DNA of 64,000 bases, from NCBI GenBank assembly GCA_964016875.1, contig OZ024735.1, forward strand, positions 1,597,469-1,661,468, read 5' to 3'. This DNA comes from Fallopia convolvulus (Eukaryota > Streptophyta > Magnoliopsida > Caryophyllales > Polygonaceae). A model generated the notes under the pieces. That model did not search any database. It had not been told where the DNA came from and worked only from the letters and a program-made list of their open reading frames with translations. Below, piece by piece: positions 1-8,850 of this stretch (positions are counted from its first letter, which is position 1; every line of letters starts with the position of its first letter). A program made the translations under genes and the position numbers.

Positions 1-2
1 GT

Positions 3-233
3 GACAAGGTACTTCTCTTTAACTCTAGACTCCGTTTATTTCCAAGGAAGGTAAGGACAAGATGCAGTGGGCCATTTGTGGTTCACCACATATACCCTCA
101 TGGAGCGGTGGATCTAGTTGATAACAATGGAGCCATCTTCAAAGTCAATGGACACAGGTTGAAGAAGTTTTATAAGAAAGCCGACCCGGAAGAAAAGATT
201 AGAGCCACTTGGGCTCTCACATCGTCGGACTAG
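3..233 (+). CDS. Athila-type Ty3/gypsy pol, integrase C-terminal tail (partial)
   Basis: An open frame enters from the left edge and ends at TAG 231-233. It reads as the tail of a Ty3/gypsy integrase: a 'DKVLLFNSRLRLFP' block, then 'SGPFVV', 'HGAVDLVDNNG' and 'FKVNGHRLKKFY'. This order is typical of Athila/Tat integrase tails, where it closes the polyprotein that inserts element cDNA into the genome. The catalytic core would lie left of the window. The env-like ORF downstream on the same strand supports Athila over Tat. The frame is intact here, but the element is decayed further on. Confidence 0.85.
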   Translation, partial: DKVLLFNSRLRLFPRKVRTRCSGPFVVHHIYPHGAVDLVDNNGAIFKVNGHRLKKFYKKADPEEKIRATWALTSSD

Positions 234-433
234 CCAAGATAAGTTCGTCGGGCTAACGACGTTAAAAATAGCGCTTACGGGAGGCAACCCAGTTTTAGTT
301 TTTCTTTCTTTTTATAGTTTTTTTAGCTTTCTTTTTTAGTTTTTTTAGAGTAGAAGTTGCGGAATAGAATATTTTTGGCTAACTCGTCATAGAAGTCGGA
401 TCGATAACGACGTTGAAAAAAAAACTACGCCAG

Positions 434-467
434 GCTCGGTACCGAGCTTTGAGGGTCGGTACCGACC
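434..467. repeat. Palindrome pair just upstream of a TATA-like box
   Basis: GCTCGGTACCGAGC (434-447) and GGTCGGTACCGACC (454-467) are two perfect 14-bp palindromes exactly 20 bp apart. A TATAAAAA begins at 471. The two copies can also pair with each other as a hairpin with a 6-nt loop. The function is unknown. Confidence 0.85.
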
Positions 468-470
468 TGT

Positions 471-478
471 TATAAAAA
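471..478 (+). promoter_or_regulatory. Possible internal TATA box of the env-like transcript
   Basis: TATAAAAA lies 4 bp after the second palindrome of the 434/454 pair. Athila 2 has the same arrangement at 26929. An internal promoter for the env-like ORF is an inference from position only. Splicing from the genomic RNA is the alternative. Confidence 0.35.
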
Positions 479-1131
479 CCCAGAATTCAAGCGCGCGACA
501 GGTAAGTGCCTTTTTAACCTACAAACTCCTTCTTGCCTTCCCTCTTTTCCATGTCGCCTTTACCGAAATCTCACAAACACTCTCAAGCAAAAATTTGTCC
601 ACCACTTCCCCCAATCCCTTGATCAATCCACACGCATCATCTCGCACACCACCATCGATATCGAGCAAAAGCCTGAATTTTTTCGTTACCGAGTCCCAAC
701 CCTCGTTACTCTCCATCTCTTTGAAATTTCGGTTCTAATCTTCAGATTTACGGTATGATTTCTCAACCCTAACTCTTTACTTGCAATTCTTGAAGATTCA
801 TGGTAAATTCTTGGGTGATTTTTTTATGTCTAGATCTAGATCTAGATCTAGTCCGGAATTGAGTTTAGTTCAGGGATTCGTGCCTCCTTGCCTCCTTGTT
901 GATGCATACTCTTGATGAGTTTGTTTCTTCTTGCTTGGATTACAACTCTTTTCAATCATAAAAAGTATGAAGTTACTTGTTCTTGTTTTGCATGATTGAC
1001 ACCATGTGTTCTTTGGCAATTTTGGCATGAATAATAGGGTTTTGAGTAGGTATGGGGTTATTGGTGCTCGATTTTGTGGTTTTGATTTGGAATCTTGCTT
1101 GAGACATGCTTGGTGAGAAATACTGGTACAA

Positions 1132-1234
1132 GCTCGATACCGACCGGCACAGGTCGGTACCGACCTGTCACTCGCCCAAATACAAACTGAAACCCATAGA
1201 CCTCGATATCGACCCTGAAGGCTCGGTACCGAGG
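1132..1234. repeat. Two further palindrome pairs before the env-like ORF
   Basis: GCTCGATACCGACC (1132) with GGTCGGTACCGACC (1152), and CCTCGATATCGACC (1201) with GCTCGGTACCGAGG (1221). Both pairs have exactly 20 bp start to start. Differences from the SSTCGGTACCGASS core are mostly C/T or G/A transitions. Confidence 0.85.
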
Positions 1235-1316
1235 TCGTTCGAGGCTATTTTTAAAATGCGAGTATGGGGTTTCTTTGGTGTTTAATTTGCATGAACCGAT
1301 TTTACCTTAGCTGATC

Positions 1317-2849
1317 ATGATCTTTTCAAGTACTAAAATGGCGAGTTCAAGTAGAGTTAACTCAAGGGAGGTCAAGAAAAGGAGGACCCAAAGATCTCCA
1401 TCTCCACCGAGTATGGATGATGTCATATTGCCGACTAGGGATCAACTGTCAATCTACAATTCTGTCCTCAAAAAGCCTCATCTCACAAGATGGTTTTCAA
1501 GGTCAAGTGCAAGTTCTGCATGCATTTATGACGATGTAAAGCATGCTTTCTCTATCCTTGGAGTGCCACACCTCCTCAAAAAGGAAGACGTCCCTCACTA
1601 TCCATCTCTCACCTCGGAGTTTATAGCCACTCTTCGCACTAGCTTCAAAACCAAAACATCTACGGGGAGAATCAAGTTTCGGCTAGGCAATGAGGATCAT
1701 GACTTCACTATGGCGGAATTCAACCAACTTCTCGAATTTCCTAACCATTCTCGAGACTACAAAGCACCAGATGACTTCAAAGTCACGGATACTTGGGGCT
1801 ACATCTCTAGAGAAGTTAATCCTACCGCACCTGCACTTCCGGGGGCACACATCATCAACCCCATTTTTCGGATCATTCTCAGAATTTTGGGTCCAACCAT
1901 TTGGTCCAAAAAGGAGCTCTCTAGGCCGACAAGGACGGAGGTTGGATGCCTCCGTACCATTCTCTTTGAAGACCCCGCTCCTATGAATTTGGGGTATGAA
2001 TGGTTGAAGTATGTAGAGAAAAACGGGGCCACTTCACAAGGAGTTTATTGTGGCAACTTGTTAAGCCTCTTGGCAAGAGCTCTCAACGTCGATCTCTCAC
2101 GCTACAGTGCACACAGTCCACAGAAGATGAGCACAAGCTACTGGTTGGCTTCCAATATTTTTCAGAGACGTGAGGGAGGGGGAGTCGAGACCCTGATTCA
2201 CGGACAACTTGTGCAAGTCACTCGCGATAAGCTGGAGTTGCTACACTTGCCCAATTGGTATGAAGTGTGGACGTCTCAACCCTTCCCCTTGGCCAAAAAG
2301 CCTCAAGATGAGCCAACATTGCGGATATTCGAGACGAGGTATGAGCGGGAGGAGGCCGCCGTGGAAGAAGATGAGCCAGCGCCTACGGAAGGGCTCGGTA
2401 TTGAGGGCAACCAGGTCAATACCGAGGCCCTTGCAAAAAATGCCAACCTCGGTACTGAGCATCCTGTCCTCGGTACCAAGTAATTCGAGGTTAGCACCAA
2501 GGCATTCCACTTCGATATCGAGCTTGCTCAGCATCCTACCGAGCCCCCATCATTCGGTATGGTACCTTATACTCCCTTTGATCAACACCACCAGTAACAA
2601 CAACCGCCTCATGCCGATTACTCTGGTTCAGATGCTCCACCATAGTGGGCACAGGATCTGTCATCACAGATGAAACAGCTGAATTTGCAACATTCTCAGC
2701 TCCAGCAACAGATGAATCACTGGCAGGATGTCTATTCAGCTCATATGGCACTTGAGGATGTACGACAGCGGAGGGTGGATGCTCGTTGGAGGATGATGGA
2801 TCAGTTTATGTACAACATGGAGCGCTACTTCCCACCACCAAACCAATGA
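1317..2849 (+). pseudogene. Athila env-like ORF (ATHILA ORF family), three in-frame stops
   Basis: The open part, 1317-2483 (388 aa), matches the ATHILA ORF family (Pfam-type 'Arabidopsis retrotransposon ORF-1') by recall: a central region with 'FTMAEFNQLLEFP' and 'NPIFRIILRILGPTIW', then 'LARALNVDLSRY' and 'TSYWLASNIFQRR'. The family lies between pol and the 3' LTR and is often called env-like; its role is unproven. The same frame stays readable after TAA 2481 through TAA 2595 and TAG 2643 to TGA 2847-2849, giving a Gln-rich, coiled-coil-like tail ('QHSQLQQQMNHWQDV', 'ERYFPPPNQ'). Each premature stop could be a CAA/CAG glutamine codon changed by one C-to-T. The start at 1317 gives the longest frame; Met at 1338 ('MASSSRV') is an alternative. 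From 2393 the protein carries heptapeptide repeats containing the palindrome motif. Confidence 0.8.
2393..2565 (+). repeat. 21-bp palindrome repeats inside the env-like ORF
   Basis: Copies begin at 2393, 2414, 2447, 2468, 2489, 2510, 2531 and 2552. All steps are 21 bp except one of 33. They encode heptapeptides such as LGIEGNQ, VNTEALA, LGTEHPV and FDIELAQ. The core is that of the non-coding pairs (TCGGTACCGA). The copy at 2489 differs from GGTCGGTACCGAGG only by transitions. Confidence 0.75.
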
Positions 2850-4602
2850 GGATCTCTCTTTCCAAGATGTTTTCTTTGCTTTGACAGTTGCTTTGTGAGT
2901 TTCTTTTCTTTTCCCTATCTTTTCTTATGCTTTGCTTTATTCTCACAGTGGGGACACTGTAATGTTTAAGTATGGGGTAGGGAGGGAAAAGAAAACTTGT
3001 TTGCTTTTGTGTGTTTTCATGTTTCATATGTTAGTTTGCTTTTTTTAATACTTGTTTTAGTTGTTTTCGTTTTCATAAAATTAAAAAAATCACAAAAAAA
3101 AATTGAAAAAAAATTGAAAAATTCCAAACAAAGATTTTAGAACAGATAAGTACCTTTGATCTTATGGTTCTAGGATTGCTTTTACTTTGCATGACCATGT
3201 AATTTCCTTTAAGCATGTTTTTGATAGAATAGCCTAAGTCTCATGATGAAATTGTTTTTATGGTGAAATAGCATATGATGAAACTGAGCATGTATGACTA
3301 TTAGCATGAGTAGTTGCAATCCAACAAAAATGACCTTGTGAGCTTTATTTCTAGCCTTGATTTTTCATGTGTGATTTGCTCTCTATTGTATATTATCGTT
3401 TGGAATTGTGATGGTTATCTATTTCTCAAGACCTATATAAGATTTTTAGTTCATTACTTGTGAAAATCATATGATAGATAACTTATTTTTCATAAGCCCT
3501 ATTAATCCATATCCACCCTTACATTATCATTGTTGTTGATAGCCAATTTGAGTCCGAATTTCTTTTGTTTGTTGCTCCATAAAATTATCCCTAGCCGATA
3601 TAAGCTTTACCCTATTCGAGGATTAGGACTTAGTTGGAGAGGAATCATTCTTGTTGAGTACAAACGATATGTGTTAGTTCAAAAATAAAGGTTTGGTTAG
3701 GGTAGATTGGAAGTCTCTTATCTCAATTATGTAAAAAGATCTCTTGGTTAGAAAAATGCACAAAAGAGGAGAAGCTTAAGAATTTCAGCTCGATGCCGGC
3801 CTATGTGGGCTCGGTACCGAGGTTCTCAAAGGAATCCAAAAATGAGAAGTTGCAGCTCGATACCGACCCTCTCAGGTCGGTACCGAGGCTTACCCGTGAA
3901 GAAAATAAAGAAAAAATGCAGAAAGAGGAAAAAAAGGGGTGAAAAGAGAAGGAATAAAGAAGAAAAGTGTGCAAGTGTTTCAAAAGTTTAAAACCAAGAG
4001 ATTCTTATGTTTATATTTATGAGGCTTCCTATGATTTAATGGGTGAGTGAAGAGAATGTGCATAAAGAAAAGAGAGTTTGGTATGTTGTTTTTGAGAGTG
4101 TTGTAAATATGTGAGTTTTTAGGAGTCTTTGATTCCCGGATATTATTAGCACCGCAAAGCCAAAATATTTCCACGCCTTATTTGTTATTACCAAGGCCCA
4201 TTACAACCCGGCCGAATGGAAACTTCTATGAAGTTTTTCATTGAGCCTAAGTTCTCTTGATGATTTTTGCTTGTTTTGACAAATCTTTGGCGGAGAGTTT
4301 AGTGATATAAGTTCCAATTTCTATGAGTTTTTGCATATAAGATTGAGTTGAGAGATGAATTTATAAGCCAAACACATGAGAGACGAGTGAAACACATTAT
4401 CCTTGGCGAGGTTGGATTTGTAATTACTTATGTCTGTTAGTTGCATATATATGTGTTATGACGTTAAGAGTCATTTGCTATTTTCGCTATGCTTAGAAGT
4501 TGCTTTTTAGATGAAGGCTATTACTTGAATGAGCATGTTGATTGGTTTTGGTTTATGTCTAGTGATTGCTTGAGGACAAACAAGCTTAAGTATGGGGTAT
4601 TT
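2850..4602 (+). other. Athila 1 3' untranslated region
   Basis: AT-rich, without a credible ORF. It contains an A-rich stretch near 3080-3120 and palindrome pairs at 3788/3809 (21 bp apart) and 3855/3875 (20 bp). It ends with a purine-rich tract, 'aagtatggggt', at about 4588-4598 that fits the polypurine tract before the 3' LTR. Similar 'aagtatggggtaggg' strings lie at 2968. Confidence 0.55.
3788..3888. repeat. Palindrome pairs in the Athila 1 3' UTR
   Basis: GCTCGATGCCGGCC (3788) with GCTCGGTACCGAGG (3809), and GCTCGATACCGACC (3855) with GGTCGGTACCGAGG (3875). Confidence 0.85.
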
Positions 4603-4907
4603 TGATGTTCATGTTTTTAGTATAGTTTTTGAGTGTTTTTCTTAGTTGTTTAGCTTAGTTTAGTTGAGTTTTAGTGTTTGTTTTATGTGTTTTTGGATGA
4701 GTTTACATATTTTGTGAAAAGTATGGAAGCTACTCCGTTTTAGTGTTTTTTGTAGGTTTTCGAAGCAAAAAGGGAACATTCCGAAGGAGTGGAGATCGAG
4801 AGGTTGATGGTGGAGCATGTTAAGACAAGGAAAGGAGAAGACGCTTTGAAGATCCCGACAAATCCAAAAGAAGCTATGAAAAAGTACAAAGAATCAAGAA
4901 AATAAGA

Positions 4908-5030
4908 CCTCGATACCGACCCAGTGGGTTCGGTACTGAGCCGTGCAACAGAGCCAAGTCGAAGAGTTCAGTCAAGACGTCTACCGATCATGTGCAGGTC
5001 CACACCGAGGTCACCTGTGTCGGTAGGCAG
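4908..5030. repeat. Palindrome pairs in the U3 of the Athila 1 LTR
   Basis: CCTCGATACCGACC (4908) with GTTCGGTACTGAGC (4928), then GGTCCACACCGAGG (4997) with GTGTCGGTAGGCAG (5017). Both pairs are 20 bp apart and lie about 90-210 bp upstream of the TATA box at 5121. Confidence 0.75.
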
Positions 5031-5120
5031 CGCCGACTTCAGTATTATATCTTTTATTTCGCAATCTTATTAAGTTAGGAAAGTTCTATCTTTTGGAAAC
5101 TTGATAGATAGGCTCTCTTG

Positions 5121-5128
5121 TATAAATA
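5121..5128 (+). promoter_or_regulatory. LTR TATA box
   Basis: TATAAATA followed by CCCC, about 520 bp into the LTR. This is the expected place for the U3/R promoter of a gypsy LTR. Confidence 0.5.
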
Positions 5129-5773
5129 CCCCTTGTTCTAACCTAGAGAGGGGCGTAATTGGAGAGGAAAAAGAGAGAGACGCATGAGAGGATCAAAGGA
5201 TAGACTTTTCTCTTGTTTTCTAGTTCTAGTTTGAGATTACTTGGAGTTCAAGTTTGTGTTTGAAGACAAGTTCGACTTTTTAATTCAAGTAAGCTTTGTT
5301 TAGTTTTAATTCAATGTTCTCATTCAATTTAATTGCTTGCATTGTTTCAATCATGAGTGAGTAGTTCGCCTTTCTAGGGTCGGGGTTGAAAACCCGGCAT
5401 AGTTGTGCATGACAGAATGTGTGATGAATGTTTGATTGCCTTTTATCTTTTATCTACTTGTTTTGTGTTTATGCTAAGACGAAAGTCGAAGTAATTTGAG
5501 TTTATAGCTTGATCAAAAGAGAAAGTTGTAATCTTGAATGTTGATATTGTTCGATAACGAAAGTTTTGAGCTTTGGATGAAAAATAAGTAGAGAGTAAAT
5601 TGATTCATGAAAATTGATTGATTTGCTTGCTTAAATCAACGAAAGTTGATAGCTTTATCTTAAAGGCGTGTTATTTATCCTTCACACTATCTTGAATGCA
5701 TGATTATGTCATGGTAAACCCTTATCCTAGATCTTTTCTCCATTAGAAAGCACTTTCGTATTACTCTGTTTAG

Positions 5774-5887
5774 CTTCGGTACCGAGGTATCTGGTTCGGT
5801 ACCGAGCCTGCGTTTTTGTCTTTGCTTCTATCCTGTTCGAGCCGAAAGTCAGCATCAATACTGACCCAAACAAGGTCGGTACCGAAG
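5774..5887. repeat. Last two Athila 1 palindrome pairs
   Basis: CTTCGGTACCGAGG (5774) with GTTCGGTACCGAGC (5794), 20 bp apart; and CATCAATACTGACC (5853) with GGTCGGTACCGAAG (5874), 21 bp apart. No further TCGGTACCGA pairs were noticed beyond this point. Confidence 0.8.
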
Positions 5888-6030
5888 TGATCGTAGCCTC
5901 GTTTTCACTTTCGTCTTTGCTTGTTTTTATTTCTGTGTTTTCTTGTTCACTTTCATGCAAACCCTAGTCCATTAAGCCTTGTTGCTTGTTGGGGTTTCGA
6001 GAATCACTTCTTTATAAGGAGCTCTCGAGC

Positions 6031-6244
6031 TCATTTATTATTCACACATAATTATAATTCAAGTTTACTAGTTGAGGACTACTCCTATTATTCTCGATCG
6101 TGCATCAATCCCTCCTCCATCTATCTTCCCTCTAGATCATTTATTATTCACACATAATTATAATTCAAGTTTACTAGTTGAGGACTACTCCTATTATTCT
6201 CGATCGTGCATCAATCCCTCCTCCATCTATCTTCCCTCTAGATC
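6031..6244. repeat. 106-bp tandem duplication (two copies)
   Basis: Copy 1 begins TCATTTATTATTCACAC at 6031 and copy 2 begins identically at 6137. The copies look identical by eye until the divergence at about 6245. A recent slippage or unequal-exchange duplication is likely. Confidence 0.9.
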
Positions 6245-7489
6245 GTTTCTCCCTTGAATCGATCAACTCTTGTTGGTGATTTGTGTCAAGTCATCAACTC
6301 CCTATTAGAGCATGTTGAGGTTTTAGAGTCATATTGGGAATGTCGATAGGTATATTGACATATATGACTTTCCATGATTTAATTGTTATCATAAGATCCA
6401 ATAGTTTAGTTGCACACCACCACCGAGACGTAGGAACCTCGTGTGCACCGTTGCATGGCGAGGGCGCGCCTAGTGTGAGGCGACGCTCGGTGCAACGGCG
6501 CGGTGCAAGCGCGGGGCTCGGCTTGGACCTCGGTTTTGAGGTTCAAGGTTCGGCGTTGGGTGTGGCGCGCCTAGGGGCGAAGTTGAGGTTCAACTCAAGG
6601 GTGCTAGGGCGCGCCTAGGTGGTGCGATGGCACGGTAGGGCTAGGGACGTGGTTGCGAGGCTGCGGTGGAGCTCTCGGCGCGCCTAGGGCACTTGTCCAA
6701 GGCGTCGAGCATGAATTGTGAGGCTAAGGTATGGTTTTGAGTTTGATCATTGAGTCTTATAACTTTTTGCATATTCTAATGTGAATTAGGAAGCTTCTCT
6801 AAGCTTGGTAGATGCTTTAAGCAAGAACCAAAGCTTGAGTTTAGCTTGACACATAGTTAAATATGCTAGAAAGAAGTTTATGAGCTTCATACTAGCTTAG
6901 AGTGAACTCTAGGAGCTTTGACAAGCTCAAGACTCATTGTACATGCTTTATAAGAAGCTCATGTAGCTAGGAACTAGCTCATGGAAGCTCAATGTAGCTC
7001 ACACTAGCTCAAGTTAGCTCAACTAGCTAGAAATTCAGCTCAACCTAGCTCACACTAGCTCAAGCCAGCTCAACTCACTATAAGCTAGCTCATGGAGCTA
7101 AGGCGTAGTGACACTCCTAGGTGACCTAGCTTGGCACCTAGCTATGCTAGCTAGGTGGTGGGGCTGGTGGGCCGGCTCAAGGGGCGCGCCTTATGGGCTG
7201 GTGGGCCGCACATGCACGCGCATGGCATGGGCTGTTGGCTTTGCCATTTGGGCAGTGTACATGGGCTTTTGGATTGGATTTTTAGACTTCTTGTTGGGCC
7301 TCTCATTTGCTGAAATAGAGAAGCATTTGGAGTCCATGGGGGGGGGGGTGAATATAGACTCCCCTTTGATGGTGACAAGGAGAGAGGAAGGAAGTTGTAA
7401 CCAACTCCCTACAATCACTCTCGGCCACACACATACTCAACCGATTGTAACCGCCACCCATGGCCGGTTTTGGGCAAGTTTCTCACGCC
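6245..7489. other. Unclassified GC-rich segment with GGCGCGCC motifs, then AGCTC array
   Basis: A locally GC-rich stretch (about 6420-6700) has the octamer GGCGCGCC at 6463, 6564, 6608 and 6677, and a fifth copy lies at 7193; the first four are followed by TAG. From about 6780 to 7110 the sequence is dense in AGCT/AGCTC words. The block begins TGTTGAGG at 6313 and is followed by a TATA-like box at 7490, so an LTR U3 is possible. No matching second LTR or primer site was found. Confidence 0.4.
6900..7110. repeat. Degenerate AGCTC / TAGCTCA array
   Basis: Many copies of (t)AGCTCa lie at irregular spacing of about 8-20 bp, e.g. 'cacactagctcaag' near 6990 and again near 7050. It is a degenerate minisatellite rather than a clean tandem repeat. 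Confidence 0.7.
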
Positions 7490-7497
7490 TATAAATA
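7490..7497 (+). promoter_or_regulatory. TATA-like box
   Basis: TATAAATA followed by GGG, 160 bp upstream of an ATG at 7651. It could drive the short ORF or belong to an unrecognised LTR. Confidence 0.35.
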
Positions 7498-7650
7498 GGG
7501 CAAAATGTCGGCAATTTGGACATGATATAGATGAGAAAAAACCAGACTTGATCCCAAAGAAATCGGTAGAAAGAAACGCACAAGAATCTAGGGTTTCTTG
7601 TCGAATTTGAGTGAAAACACAAGAGTGTTCTCAAGTGGTCGTGTGGCGGC

Positions 7651-7845
7651 ATGGATCGAAGTTCTTCTTCAAGAAAGAAATCTCAAGATGCATGGAGTGG
7701 GCAGTACGTTCAAGTCAAGGACGAACCCCAAGCATTCATGGAAGACGACTTCATTGAAGTGAAGATCGAAGAGGAATCGATAGACTCGATTAAGGTACGC
7801 TTGTTCTCAATGGTTGTGTCTTGCCAACACTTCCATTGGTTTATT
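7651..7845 (+). CDS. Short ORF of unknown function, possibly spliced
   Basis: 65 codons, starting MDRSSSSRKKS and rich in Asp/Glu ('KDEPQAFMEDDF', 'EVKIEEESIDS'). I do not recognise it. A good 5' splice site AAG|GTACGC follows codon 48 (cut after 7794), and 'ttatcccacag' ending at 7866 could be the 3' site. The spliced frame would end ten codons later. A TATA box lies 160 bp upstream. It may be the start of a decayed gene or a retroelement leader peptide. No domain supports either. Confidence 0.25.
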
Positions 7846-7866
7846 TAATTACGTTTTATCCCACAG

Positions 7867-8850
7867 CGGTATTGCACAACCCTTGGCATGGAATAGGGGC
7901 AATATACGTTGAAGGAAAGATAGGTCTAACCTTTCGACTCGTAATCTTATCCAAGTCGACTTACAAAAGTAATAAGGGGTCGATGGTGATTGCCTTCATG
8001 GCCTACACCCACAAGACTATCCTTCGATGGATCTTCTCGTCATGCCTTGATTATCCTCATGGATCTACAAGGATCGACTTTCCTTCAACAAGACAAGCAA
8101 ACACTTTAAAATGATTGCATGCAAACCCTATTAGTAGACAACTAGGAGGAACGACAACTCTTACCTCTTATATCCTCTCATCCCCATTCTAAAGACCTCA
8201 CGTTAATCATTATTGCTTCCGCTACTCAAACGAGACCCAATACGCATCCATTGAAAAGATCTGCTCGTGAATCCGACTTCTTGAAGACGGATTCAAAAGA
8301 ACAGTAGTCGATTGCGTATCAAGGAAGAGACAAGAAAAGTTAGAGAGCTCAACGAGTATGAGTTTCCTTGAACAAAGAAGCTAAGTAAATATTAGTCTAT
8401 TCAATACTAGAATGGATGTTTTCAATATGCTCTCCATAACAGCGAAGACGTGTATTTATAATGGAACAGAGAGGGTAGGGGGATGAAAATTTTATCCCCT
8501 AGGGTCGGTCCAATGCCTTAAAGCCCAAGCAAGTGATATCTTGCTCCCTACTCCAAGCGAAAGTTCTATCTTTTCATTAAGATAAAATATTCCATTATGT
8601 CATATAACCACAATATTTAATTTTATAAGATAAAACTAAAAGATATAAAAGCGTAATAAATAAAAATACTTTTATGGAGATTGATAGAAACATAATAATG
8701 ATGGTCAATTTTTTCCCGCCAAAAGTATTACTTTCGATATTGCATACATCCGCCTTTTTGGGCTACCTAGTTACATTTTTATTTTCCCTCCCCGTCAGTT
8801 ACAAGTCACGTCTCTCCCTTAGCTTTCACCTCTCACCCAAGTTCGTTCAA
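7867..8850. other. Unclassified non-coding sequence
   Basis: No credible coding frame. On the minus strand 'cattataaatacacg' (near 8455-8465) looks like a TATA box with a leader running left, so a decayed minus-strand LTR is possible. The AT-rich part 8580-8680 holds nothing recognisable. Confidence 0.3.

Larger units (their letters stand above)
234..1316 (+). other. Athila 1 spacer between pol and env-like ORF
   Basis: Non-coding. It opens with a block (about 245-290, 'gctaacgacgttaaaaa' then 'gggaggcaaccc') that recurs in Athila 2 at 26646-26695, marking a conserved post-pol segment. It holds three pairs of 14-bp near-palindromes (434/454, 1132/1152, 1201/1221), a TATAAAAA at 471-478, a consensus 5' splice site CAG|GTAAGT (cut after 501), a short TCTAGA repeat at about 829-851 and a possible 3' splice site (AG at 1309-1310) six bases before the ORF start codon. 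Confidence 0.7.
4603..5990 (+). mobile_element. Athila 1 3' LTR (right end uncertain)
   Basis: It starts TGATGTTC just after the purine-rich tract. It contains palindrome pairs (4908/4928, 4997/5017, 5774/5794, 5853/5874) and a TATAAATA at 5121 followed by a leader-like region. The right end is not fixed because the 5' LTR is outside the window. The last palindrome pair ends at 5887 and sequence character changes near 5990. Confidence 0.5.

Noticed and set aside
1690..2032. Overlapping frames inside the Athila env-like ORF
   Set aside because: Short, on the other frames or strand, and without family features; the 1317 frame explains the region.
6334..6618. A 94-aa + strand ORF in the GGCGCGCC region
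   Set aside because: Arg/Gly-rich composition follows the GC-rich repeats; no supporting features.
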